Assembly (NCBI GenBank): GCA_028872645.1
Contig: JAPKDK010000085.1
Coordinates: 1-10,845, forward strand
Source of the DNA: Verrucomicrobiota bacterium
Lineage (GTDB): Bacteria > Verrucomicrobiota > Verrucomicrobiia > Limisphaerales > UBA1100
Length of the DNA: 10,845 nucleotides
Reading direction: 5' to 3'
In this document: piece after piece, positions 1-6,328 of the stretch
Layout: every line of letters begins with the position of its first letter
Numbering within the stretch: position 1 is the stretch's first letter
Program-made: the position numbers and the translations under genes
The notes under the pieces: generated by a model
Databases searched by the model: none
The model's input: the letters and a program-made list of their open reading frames with translations, nothing else
What the model was told of the DNA's origin: nothing

Positions 1-8
1 TGCGTCAT
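1..8 (-). CDS. Start of next complex I gene (probably nuoJ), cut by window edge
   Basis: On the minus strand the nuoH stop TGA shares bases with an ATG to form ATGA at positions 8 to 5, the same 4-base overlap that joins most upstream genes of this operon. Only ATG, ACG and two further bases lie inside the window, so nothing of the product can be read. nuoJ is the usual partner after the H/I pair in complex I operons, but that is inference. No Shine-Dalgarno-like stretch is visible before it, so translation may be coupled to nuoH. Confidence 0.4.
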
Positions 9-1162
9 TCAGCGTATAAATATTCGCGCGGTTTCGCCGTGGAACGACTGACATTGTCCAAGCCCTTCGCCATCACGTACAGCCCCACCAAGCTCACCGC
101 CCATGTGACCACCTTGGCGGTTGTCCCCGGATATGCCTCGGTCACATGATGCGACATGCCGGCGAGGAGGATATTAAAAATGGAAAGGGGCAGCAGGAAT
201 TTCCATGCGAAGGCCATGAGTTGATCCACGCGCAAACGCGGGAGTGTGCCGCGCAGCCAAATCATCACGGCGATGAGCCCGAAGATTTTTGCAATAAACC
301 ACACCACCGATAGCCACGGCGCGGCGGCCACGAACGGGCCGTCGCCAGCCCCGAGGAAGAGCGTGACGGCCAAGCCGCTGATGGCGAACATCGCGATGTA
401 TTCGCCGAGGAAAAAGAGCGCGAATTTGAAGCCGCTGTATTCAGTAAAATAGCCGGCAATGATTTCGCTCTCGGCTTCGGGAAGGTCGAAGGGCGAGCGA
501 TTGGTTTCCGCCAGCGCGGCGATGAAGAAAACAATGAAGGCCGCCAACCCCCACGGGCTGAACACAAACCAGTTGAAACCCGCTTGCGCGTCGGCGATCA
601 CTTTGGCGTTGAGGCTGCCGACCCACATCACCACGATGACAGCGGATAAAACCAGCGGGATTTCGTAACTTATCATTTGCGCCACGGCCCGCATACCGCC
701 GAGCAGCGAGTACTTGTTGCGCGAAGCCCAGCCGGCCATAAAAAGGGCGAGCGTGTTGAGGCCGGTGATGGCGAAGAAAAAAATGACCGCGCTATCGAGC
801 ATAAATGCCTGCACTTGGCCGGACATAAATTTCCCCCACGGAAATTCGAGCGGCAGGAAACAGAGAATGAGCATCGCGGGGATGAGCGCGAGGATGGGGG
901 CGAGCAAATGGAACAAGCGATCCGCGCCGCGCGGCACGATGTCTTCCTTGAAAATCATTTTGATGCCATCGGCGGCCGGTTGCCCGAGGCCAAAAAGGGG
1001 GATGCGCGTGCAGGGGATGCCAATTTTGTTGGGGCCGATGCGGTTTTGGATGCGCGCGAGGGCCTTACGTTCCATCCACGTGGTGAAGGCAAAGAGCGAC
1101 GGGAAAATCACCAGCAACGGCACGGTGGCGATGAGGATGTCTTGGATGAGTTCGAAACTCAT
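5..1162 (-). CDS. nuoH: NADH-quinone oxidoreductase subunit H
   Basis: This is the 385-residue membrane subunit that, with NuoB and NuoD, forms the quinone-binding chamber of respiratory complex I and carries the first proton half-channel. Family signatures are clear: ERKALARIQNRIGPN at 31-45, GLGQPAADGIKMIFKED at 58-74, the acidic loop AETNRSPFDLPEAESE at 218-233, and LRGTLPRLRVDQLM at 303-316. About eight hydrophobic segments are visible, including one near 351-367 close to the C-terminus. The ATG overlaps the nuoI stop as ATGA, with AAGGA six bases upstream, so both context and ribosome binding site support this start. It is complete, ending at the next ATGA overlap. The length is somewhat above the roughly 325 residues of the E. 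coli protein. Identification is firm. Confidence 0.97.
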   Translation of the reverse strand: MSFELIQDILIATVPLLVIFPSLFAFTTWMERKALARIQNRIGPNKIGIPCTRIPLFGLGQPAADGIKMIFKEDIVPRGADRLFHLLAPILALIPAMLILCFLPLEFPWGKFMSGQVQAFMLDSAVIFFFAITGLNTLALFMAGWASRNKYSLLGGMRAVAQMISYEIPLVLSAVIVVMWVGSLNAKVIADAQAGFNWFVFSPWGLAAFIVFFIAALAETNRSPFDLPEAESEIIAGYFTEYSGFKFALFFLGEYIAMFAISGLAVTLFLGAGDGPFVAAAPWLSVVWFIAKIFGLIAVMIWLRGTLPRLRVDQLMAFAWKFLLPLSIFNILLAGMSHHVTEAYPGTTAKVVTWAVSLVGLYVMAKGLDNVSRSTAKPREYLYAE

Positions 1163-1857
1163 TCGGTGTCCTTCTTGCTTTCGTTCGCGGCTTCGGCGGC
1201 GGCGGCTTTGGCTTCAGCCGCGGCTTTGACTTTTTCGGCGGCAGCTTTTTTCTTGGCTTCTTTGGCGGCTTTTTCGTCGGCCATTTTTTGGTCGCGCGAG
1301 GCGGCTTCTTGCGGATGAATTTTGTGGTAGTAATCGTTGCTCTTCAGCAAATCATCGCGGCGCACGAGCAACCCGCCGAAGCGATCGGGCGTGCTTAGCT
1401 CGAATTGGCTGTTCATCACGATGGCGTCGAAGGGGCAAACCTCCACGCAAATCTGGCAGCTCATGCAAACGGAAACATCAATGTCGAACTTAGCCGGATA
1501 AAACTGCGGCTTGCCGTCGGCGTCCTCTTTTTTCTCCGTGCTTTTCTCGATGTAAATACATTGGGGCGGGCACTCGCGCTCGCAGATTCGGCAGGCCACG
1601 CAGCGGATGGTGTCCATCGGCTCGCCGGTGTCGTGCAGCAACATTGGGAAGTTGCGGCTGTAATGATTGACGGTGGTGGTGTCGCTCAGTTGCTCGCCTT
1701 CTTCCTTGGGATAATCGCCAATGCTTTGAGGCAATTTATTTTCCGGCCGCCACGAGTAGTCATTGGTGGTGAGGCGTTCCTTGCGAAAATAGGAGCCCAC
1801 AAAGTTCCGTAGCGTCACCCCCATTCCCTTGAAAATTCCGCCGCCGAGAATGCTCAT
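1159..1857 (-). CDS. nuoI: NADH-quinone oxidoreductase subunit I with charged Ala/Lys/Glu tail
   Basis: This 232-residue subunit holds iron-sulfur clusters N6a and N6b, which pass electrons towards NuoB in the peripheral arm of complex I. Two ferredoxin motifs are intact: Cys86, 89, 92, 96 (CVACRICERECP) and Cys131, 134, 137, 141 (CMSCQICVEVCP). I place the start at the ATG that overlaps the nuoD stop (ATGA), because GGAGG lies seven bases upstream; in-frame sequence further upstream is the shadow of nuoD. The core ends near residue 185. Residues 190-232 form an unusual tail made almost only of Ala, Lys, Glu and Asp, likely helical. NuoI proteins are commonly about 160-180 residues, so this is an extension. 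The gene sits between nuoD and nuoH rather than after nuoH. Function is firm; the role of the tail is unknown. Confidence 0.95.
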   Translation of the reverse strand: MSILGGGIFKGMGVTLRNFVGSYFRKERLTTNDYSWRPENKLPQSIGDYPKEEGEQLSDTTTVNHYSRNFPMLLHDTGEPMDTIRCVACRICERECPPQCIYIEKSTEKKEDADGKPQFYPAKFDIDVSVCMSCQICVEVCPFDAIVMNSQFELSTPDRFGGLLVRRDDLLKSNDYYHKIHPQEAASRDQKMADEKAAKEAKKKAAAEKVKAAAEAKAAAAEAANESKKDTE

Positions 1858-3002
1858 CGATCCACCTCCCCGAGTACGATGTCGATGCTGCCAAGAATGA
1901 TGACGGCATCGGCGATTTGGCCGCCGAGACACATGTCGCGCAGCACCGTGAGATTGATAAGCGACGGCGGCCGCACGCGGTAGCGGTAGGGTTTGGTGGT
2001 GCCGTCGGCGATGAGATAAAAGCCGAGCTCGCCTTTCGGCCCCTCGATGCGGCCGTAAACCTCGGCGGGTTTGGGCTTAAAAACCTTGGAGACTTTGCCG
2101 ATGATGTCGCCTTCGGGAATGTCGGCAAGGGCTTGTTTCAAAATCGCGACGCTCTCGCGCATCTCGAGCATTCGAATCATAAAGCGATCGTAGCAATCGC
2201 CCGTGTCGCCGTCGGTGTACGGCACGCGAAATTTGAAGCGATCGTAAATGCCGTAGGCGTCCACTTTGCGGAGGTCATAATTCACGCCGCTGGCGCGTAG
2301 CATCGGGCCGGTGATGCCGGCGTTGACGGCCAGTTCGCGCGACAAATTCCCGACGCCCTGCGTGCGACTGAGGATGATTTCGTTTTCGCAAAGGAGCCGC
2401 TCGTACTCGTCGAGAAAGGCGGGGAAGCGATCGACCACTTCCCGCGTGCGGTCGAGCCAACCCTCGGGCACATCGTTGCGGAGACCGCCGAAGCGGAAGT
2501 AGTTGCACATCATCCGCGCGCCGCTGGCTTGCTCGAAGAGATCGAGAATTTTCTCGCGCTCGCGGAAGGCGTACATCAACGGCGTGCCGAGTGCGCCGAG
2601 GTCGTTCATGAAAAACCCGACGAGCGTCACGTGATTCACCAAGCGCGTGAGCTCGGCCATGATGACGCGCAGATATTCCGCGCGCTCGGGCACCTCGACC
2701 TCAATGAGCTTTTCCGCCGCCAGCGCGTAAGCCCAGTTGTTGGTCATACTGTTAAAATAATCGAGACGATCGGTGAAGGGCATACTCGAAAGGTAGGTCA
2801 TATTTTCGGCCAGCTTTTCGTGATTCCGATGCAAGTAGCCGAACACCGGTTTCAGATCCACCACCGTTTCGCCATCGAGCTTCACGTCCATCCGAAACAC
2901 CCCGTGCGTGCTCGGATGATGCGGCCCCATCGAGATTTCCAGCAGACTGGTCTCAAGACCCTCCTGGTGCAGCAGTTCGTAATTGGGCGCGGCGAGGGTC
3001 AA
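1854..3002 (-). CDS. nuoD: NADH-quinone oxidoreductase subunit D (TTG start)
   Basis: NuoD is the 49-kDa-type subunit that lines the quinone site of complex I. Signatures include MGPHHPSTHG near residue 25, GYLHRNHEKLAEN, YFNSMTNNWAYA, a GDCYDRFMIRMLEMRES stretch, and the C-terminal ILGSIDIVLGEVDR typical of the family end. An ATG at 3062 is in frame, but it lies 60 bases inside nuoC and its extra residues are out-of-frame nuoC sequence. The first internal ATG would begin at the conserved MGPHHPSTHG motif itself and remove all sequence before it. The TTG at 3002-3000 overlaps the nuoC stop as TTGA, copying the ATGA junctions of neighbours, and has an AGGGA element ten bases upstream. It gives 382 residues, a normal family length. 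Identity is firm; the start is a reasoned choice. Confidence 0.93.
   Translation of the reverse strand: MTLAAPNYELLHQEGLETSLLEISMGPHHPSTHGVFRMDVKLDGETVVDLKPVFGYLHRNHEKLAENMTYLSSMPFTDRLDYFNSMTNNWAYALAAEKLIEVEVPERAEYLRVIMAELTRLVNHVTLVGFFMNDLGALGTPLMYAFREREKILDLFEQASGARMMCNYFRFGGLRNDVPEGWLDRTREVVDRFPAFLDEYERLLCENEIILSRTQGVGNLSRELAVNAGITGPMLRASGVNYDLRKVDAYGIYDRFKFRVPYTDGDTGDCYDRFMIRMLEMRESVAILKQALADIPEGDIIGKVSKVFKPKPAEVYGRIEGPKGELGFYLIADGTTKPYRYRVRPPSLINLTVLRDMCLGGQIADAVIILGSIDIVLGEVDR
1865..1869 (-). promoter_or_regulatory. Ribosome binding site of nuoI
   Basis: GGAGG (within GGGGAGGTGG) on the minus strand sits seven bases before the nuoI ATG, inside the last codons of nuoD. It is the strongest Shine-Dalgarno sequence in the operon and fixes the nuoI start at 1857. 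Confidence 0.75.
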
Positions 3003-3562
3003 ACGATGACTTTCCCTCGTTGGTGTTTCTCCAATATTTCGGCGTGCGGCGTCGGCTCCCATTCGTAATCGAAAGGCTCGGTATAATCGCGCCGCATCGG
3101 ATGGCCCTCGAATTCATCCCACATCAAAATGCGGCGTTGATCCGGGTGCCCCTTGAAATCCACGCCGAACAAATCGTACACCTCGCGTTCCTGCAAATCG
3201 CAACTGCGCCATACCGGCGTGAGCGATTTCACCGTCGCGCCTTCGCGACCGGTGCGTTGCTTGATGATCAGCGGGCCGGTTTTATTGGCCATCGAGTAAA
3301 GATGATAAACCACATCAATGCGCCCGGGCTCAGTGCGCGTCACGGTTTCTGTTTCGCCGGCGTCGTTGGTGATTTTTTCTTTCACCTCGGCTTCGAGATA
3401 ATCCACGCCGGTGACGTTGCTGCAATAATCCCAGCCACTGGCGAGCAGCCACTCGGCGATGGTACGCGCATTTACGGCGGGCAATATCACCGCGCCCGCG
3501 GCTTCATCCCACAGCGCCTCGGGGAATTCATTCAGCAAAGATTCGTGTGAAAGTTCGCTCAT
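2999..3562 (-). CDS. nuoC: NADH-quinone oxidoreductase subunit C
   Basis: This 187-residue 30-kDa-type subunit is part of the peripheral arm of complex I and helps hold NuoD and NuoB. The diagnostic C-terminal block is present: SCDLQEREVYDLFGVDFKGH, then PDQRRILMWDEFEGHPMRRDY. The N-terminal VTGVDYLE and LYSM motifs are also there. A polar insert (KEKITNDAGETETVTRTEPG) lies between those two motifs. The ATG overlaps the nuoB stop as ATGA, with GGAAG about ten bases upstream; sequence before it in the same frame is nuoB read out of frame. In E. coli nuoC and nuoD are fused; here they are separate genes joined by a 4-base TTGA overlap. Identification is firm. Confidence 0.95.
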   Translation of the reverse strand: MSELSHESLLNEFPEALWDEAAGAVILPAVNARTIAEWLLASGWDYCSNVTGVDYLEAEVKEKITNDAGETETVTRTEPGRIDVVYHLYSMANKTGPLIIKQRTGREGATVKSLTPVWRSCDLQEREVYDLFGVDFKGHPDQRRILMWDEFEGHPMRRDYTEPFDYEWEPTPHAEILEKHQRGKVIV

Positions 3563-4212
3563 ACGGCGGCTTCTTCCTTTGGTGCATTTGGATTTTCCGG
3601 CGGCGACCACACTTCAGGATTGAACGGCGGCTCAAGGTCTTTGCCCGTGAAACGCGGCACGGGATATTGCCGGCGACCTTTGGTGAAGGCGGGGTCATCC
3701 TCGATTTTCATTCCGCGAATTTTTTCCTGCAAATAATTGAGCGACTGCAAAACCGCTTCCGGCCGTGGCGGGCAGCCCGGCAAATAAACATCCACCGGAA
3801 TGTAGCGATCGATGCCCTTGAGTACATTGTAGCCCTGCTTGAAGGGCCCGCCGGAAATGGCGCACGCGCCCATCGCGATCACCCATTTGGGCTCGGGCAT
3901 TTGATTGTAAATCCGCACCACTTGCGGTGCCATTTTCTTGGTGACCGTGCCGGATACAATCATCAAATCCGCTTGCCGCGGCGTAGGGCGGAACACTTCC
4001 GAGCCAAACCGCGAGATGTCAAAACGCGAAGTGGCCGAGGCGATCATCTCGATGGCGCAGCACGCCAGCCCAAACGTCAGCGGCCACACCGAGCCGCCAC
4101 GCGCCCAGTTGTAGAGGAAATCCACCTTCGACACGATCACCCCCGCCCGCTCCAGCTCCGATCGCGTGGTGTCGTCGAGGTCCATTCCGGCGTTGATGTT
4201 TTCGGTCGTCAT
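3559..4212 (-). CDS. nuoB: NADH-quinone oxidoreductase subunit B
   Basis: NuoB carries cluster N2, the last iron-sulfur centre before quinone in complex I. The four ligand positions are visible: the adjacent Cys51-Cys52 in GLACCAIEM, Cys117 in MGACAISGG, and Cys147 in PGCPPRPE. The protein has 217 residues; the conserved core runs from about 30 to 170, followed by a Pro-rich tail that ends PKEEAAV. The start ATG has GGAAG seven bases upstream, and that element overlaps the last codons of nuoA. Only four bases separate it from the nuoA stop, so the two are co-transcribed. A second in-frame ATG at codon 10 is possible but lacks comparable support. Identification is firm. Confidence 0.96.
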   Translation of the reverse strand: MTTENINAGMDLDDTTRSELERAGVIVSKVDFLYNWARGGSVWPLTFGLACCAIEMIASATSRFDISRFGSEVFRPTPRQADLMIVSGTVTKKMAPQVVRIYNQMPEPKWVIAMGACAISGGPFKQGYNVLKGIDRYIPVDVYLPGCPPRPEAVLQSLNYLQEKIRGMKIEDDPAFTKGRRQYPVPRFTGKDLEPPFNPEVWSPPENPNAPKEEAAV

Positions 4213-4216
4213 TTTT

Positions 4217-4660
4217 TCACTTCCACGTCAGCACACCTTTGATCCACAAATAAATCAAACCCTCCGCCAACAGCAAAATGAAAACCCCCATCGCGAGGAA
4301 CGCCCCGAAGGACAGCCCCGTAAACGCCACCGCCCACGGATAAATGAACACCACCTCAATATCAAAAATCACAAACGCCAGCGCGTACAAATAATACTGC
4401 ACGTTGAACTGCACCCACGGATCGCCCTTCGATTCAAGCCCGCACTCGAAGGTGGATTGCTTGATGTCGTTGGGCTTGCGCGGCGCGAGAATGGCCGAGA
4501 GAATCAGTGGCCCACAGGCAAACCCTACCGCCATCACCGCCATCACTGCCAGTAGCAGATATTGGGCGTACGGCGTCGGCGTGGCCGCGTCGGCAAATAG
4601 TAGAATGGTTTGCACCTCTAATGTTCTGTCCACCCTCGGCAGACGCACGGTTTGTAGCAT
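4217..4660 (-). CDS. nuoA: NADH-quinone oxidoreductase subunit A
   Basis: NuoA is a small membrane subunit of complex I with three transmembrane helices. The loop FECGLESKGDPWVQFNVQYY, followed by FVIFDIEVVFIYPWAV, is the family hallmark. I chose the ATG at 4660, which gives 147 residues, the length of the E. coli protein; GGAGG stands four bases upstream. An upstream in-frame GTG at 4696 would add twelve residues (beginning MVNKSSFSFGG) without a clear ribosome binding site. This is the first gene of the block, and it faces trpS across a 93-bp divergent spacer that should contain the operon promoter, although I could not identify a convincing one on this strand. Confidence 0.94.
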   Translation of the reverse strand: MLQTVRLPRVDRTLEVQTILLFADAATPTPYAQYLLLAVMAVMAVGFACGPLILSAILAPRKPNDIKQSTFECGLESKGDPWVQFNVQYYLYALAFVIFDIEVVFIYPWAVAFTGLSFGAFLAMGVFILLLAEGLIYLWIKGVLTWK

Positions 4661-4664
4661 GCCG

Positions 4665-4669
4665 CCTCC
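4665..4669 (-). promoter_or_regulatory. Ribosome binding site of nuoA
   Basis: GGAGG on the minus strand lies four bases before the ATG at 4660. It decides for this ATG over the upstream GTG at 4696. The spacing is a little short. Confidence 0.55.
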
Positions 4670-4717
4670 GAATGAAAAGCTCGATTTGTTCACCACCGTG
4701 CAAACTGCGCGAACCGC

Positions 4718-4746
4718 TTGAATGCACCGCCCCGCCCTGCTACCTT
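4718..4746 (+). promoter_or_regulatory. Possible trpS promoter placing transcription start at the ATG
   Basis: TTGAAT (4718-4723, four of six matches to the sigma-70 -35 box) is followed after exactly 17 bases by TACCTT (4741-4746, which fits the loose TANNNT -10 pattern). The -10 ends only seven bases before the trpS ATG, so transcription would begin at or next to the start codon. No Shine-Dalgarno-like sequence precedes the ATG, which fits a leaderless message. This is pattern matching only. Confidence 0.35.
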
Positions 4747-4753
4747 CCGCGCC

Positions 4754-5719
4754 ATGCGAATTCTATCCGGCATCCAACCCTCCGGCGCGCTGCACATCGG
4801 CAACTATTTCGGTATGATGCAGCCGGCAATGGAATTGCAAAACGAAGGCGAGGCCTACTACTTCATCGCGAATTACCACTCGATGACCTCCCTCTTCGAT
4901 GCCGATCAACGCCGCAAAAACACGACGGCCGTCGCCCTCGATTTCCTCGCGTGCGGCCTCGACCCCGCCAAAGCCGTGTTTTTCAGGCAAAGCGACGTGC
5001 CCGAAGTCACCGAGCTTACGTGGCTGCTCACCACCCTCACGCCGATGCCGATGCTCGAAAACTGCCACAGCTACAAAGATAAAATCGCCAAGGGCCTCAA
5101 GCCCAACCACGGCCTGTTCGCCTACCCCGTGCTGATGGCCGCCGATATTTTGATTTACGACAGCAACATCGTCCCCGTCGGACGCGACCAAAAACAACAC
5201 GTCGAAGTCACCCGCGACATCGCCGTGAAATTTAATATGCAATACGGCGAAACCTTCGTCCTGCCCGAACCCCGCATCCGCGCCGAAGTCTCCGCCGTCC
5301 CCGGCACCGACGGCCAAAAGATGAGCAAAAGCTACGACAACACCATCGAAATCTTCGGCGAAGAAAAACCGTTGCGCAAAAAAATCATGCGCCTCGTCAT
5401 GGACAGTCGCCCCCCCGAGGAACCCAAACCCGACGCCGACCAAAACATCGCCATCCAACTCTTGAAACTCTTCGCCCCCGCCGACCTCGCGCAACAAACC
5501 GAAGACCAACTCCGAGCCGGCGGCCTCGGCTACGGCGACCTCAAAAAAACCCTCTTCGAACACTACTGGAATTATTTTAAAAAAGCCCGAGCCCAACGCG
5601 CCGAACTCGAAAACAACCTCGACCACGTAAACCAAGTCCTCAAAAACAGCGCCCAAAAAGCACGCGCCCTCGCCTCCACCGTCCTCGACCGCGCAAAGAA
5701 GAACTGCGGGTTGAGTTAA
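4754..5719 (+). CDS. trpS: Tryptophanyl-tRNA synthetase
   Basis: This 321-residue class I aminoacyl-tRNA synthetase activates tryptophan with ATP and loads it on tRNA-Trp in the cytoplasm. The N-terminus MRILSGIQPSGALHIGNYFG carries the HIGH-type motif (HIGN at 14-17). YPVLMAADILIYD followed by VPVGRDQKQHVE is the tryptophan/adenylate pocket region, and KMSKS is at 189-193. Length fits bacterial TrpRS. An in-frame TTG at 4718 would add twelve residues, but MRILSG is the natural family start, so I use the ATG. The gene is divergent from the nuo operon and convergent with the next gene, with only six bases between their stops. It is probably transcribed alone. Codons here strongly favour C in the third position, which creates a long meaningless open frame on the opposite strand. 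Confidence 0.97.
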   Translation: MRILSGIQPSGALHIGNYFGMMQPAMELQNEGEAYYFIANYHSMTSLFDADQRRKNTTAVALDFLACGLDPAKAVFFRQSDVPEVTELTWLLTTLTPMPMLENCHSYKDKIAKGLKPNHGLFAYPVLMAADILIYDSNIVPVGRDQKQHVEVTRDIAVKFNMQYGETFVLPEPRIRAEVSAVPGTDGQKMSKSYDNTIEIFGEEKPLRKKIMRLVMDSRPPEEPKPDADQNIAIQLLKLFAPADLAQQTEDQLRAGGLGYGDLKKTLFEHYWNYFKKARAQRAELENNLDHVNQVLKNSAQKARALASTVLDRAKKNCGLS

Positions 5720-5738
5720 CGCTGCCTAAAAGGCGGCT
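5720..5738. terminator. Weak hairpin between convergent trpS and HAD gene
   Basis: Bases 5721-5727 (gctgcct) can pair with 5731-5737 (aggcggc) through one G-U pair, leaving a three-base loop. It covers the junction of the two convergent stop codons, so it might end transcription from both sides. No proper T-run follows on either strand, so this is a weak call. Confidence 0.25.
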
Positions 5739-6238
5739 TCGATTGCCTTCAGCTCTTTTTCAGAAATACCGGCTTCGGACTCAACGTGGAGCGTCCGACA
5801 TTCTTTGCACTGCACGATGTTCATCCAGTCATCATCAACAAACAGCACTTGTTCAAATTGAAGATTGCGATCTCGCATCAACTCTAGGATTGCGTGCTGC
5901 TTCACACCGCAGTTTTGAGCCATCAATTCACTGTCATTGCCGAAGATGTTTTCATTCGCAAAAAACTCACTTAACCCCACTCGATCCAGCGATTCTTTGA
6001 TCACCGCACTCCATCCATTTGACAAAATGAGCAATTCAACTCCACGTTGATTCAACCGATTAAAGTGAGCCCAAAGCTGAAGAATACGATCTTCTCCGCC
6101 AAACGCATCTTCAAAAAACACATCTTCGAACCCCTCAACCTCCGCCGCGCCTCCAGTGGCTTCAAATATGTGGCTCGATGGAATTGTCTGATCGAAATCA
6201 TAGATAACCATTTCACCTGATTTCATCGACCTAATCAT
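5726..6238 (-). CDS. HAD-superfamily phosphatase-like hydrolase
   Basis: The 170-residue product has all four haloacid dehalogenase motifs in order. Motif I is YDFDQT with Asp14, Asp16 and Thr18; motif II is LLILSNG with Ser73; the likely motif III lysine is Lys113 (GVKQHAIL); motif IV is VLFVDDDW with Asp135-137. This predicts Mg-dependent phosphate-ester hydrolysis through a phospho-aspartate at Asp14. The segment between motifs I and II is only about 55 residues, so any cap is small. I cannot name a substrate. No signal peptide is seen, so it is probably cytoplasmic. The first ATG is used because AAGGAA lies about nine bases upstream; ATGs at codons 5 and 10 are alternatives. Base composition is clearly more AT-rich than trpS next door (hand counts: about 40-48% GC in lines 5821-5940), which suggests a foreign origin. 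Confidence 0.85.
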   Translation of the reverse strand: MIRSMKSGEMVIYDFDQTIPSSHIFEATGGAAEVEGFEDVFFEDAFGGEDRILQLWAHFNRLNQRGVELLILSNGWSAVIKESLDRVGLSEFFANENIFGNDSELMAQNCGVKQHAILELMRDRNLQFEQVLFVDDDWMNIVQCKECRTLHVESEAGISEKELKAIEAAF

Positions 6239-6300
6239 TCAACGATTTCCTTTTCAAATACTTCCAAATCCCATCGGCACGTCACTTCAACTCGACCCAC

Positions 6301-6328
6301 ATTTTACACTTACTGAACCCGGAATCAA
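6301..6328 (-). promoter_or_regulatory. Possible sigma-70-type promoter of the HAD gene
   Basis: On the minus strand TTGATT (6328-6323, overlapping the stop codon of the upstream gene) is followed after 16 bases by TAAAAT (6306-6301), which matches the -10 consensus at five of six positions and is preceded by TG two bases upstream (TGTAAAAT). Transcription would begin near 6294, leaving a leader of about 55 bases before the ATG at 6238. Confidence 0.35.

Noticed and set aside
677..1318. 213-codon plus-strand frame across the nuoI/nuoH junction
   Set aside because: It spans two firm minus-strand genes and its end is Ala/Ser low-complexity sequence opposite the NuoI tail.
3547..4242. 231-codon plus-strand frame opposite nuoB
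   Set aside because: Antisense shadow, rich in Arg and His and without motifs; NuoB cysteine ligands are intact on the other strand.
5..4660. Multi-subunit hydrogenase or formate hydrogenlyase instead of complex I
   Set aside because: NuoD lacks the CxxC nickel-ligand motifs (MGPHHPSTHG and no C-terminal DPCxxC), and NuoA and NuoC are of the true complex I type.
4661..4696. Twelve-residue N-terminal extension of NuoA from a GTG
   Set aside because: No ribosome binding site there, while the ATG at 4660 has GGAGG and gives the standard length.
4661..4753. T-box or tryptophan attenuator before trpS
   Set aside because: The spacer is only 93 bp, has no T-box sequence, no Trp codon run and no terminator hairpin before the ATG.
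4763..5656. 297-codon open frame on the minus strand opposite trpS
   Set aside because: It reads as Val/Gly/Phe/Glu-rich low-complexity sequence, the mirror of C-ending codons in an unmistakable trpS.
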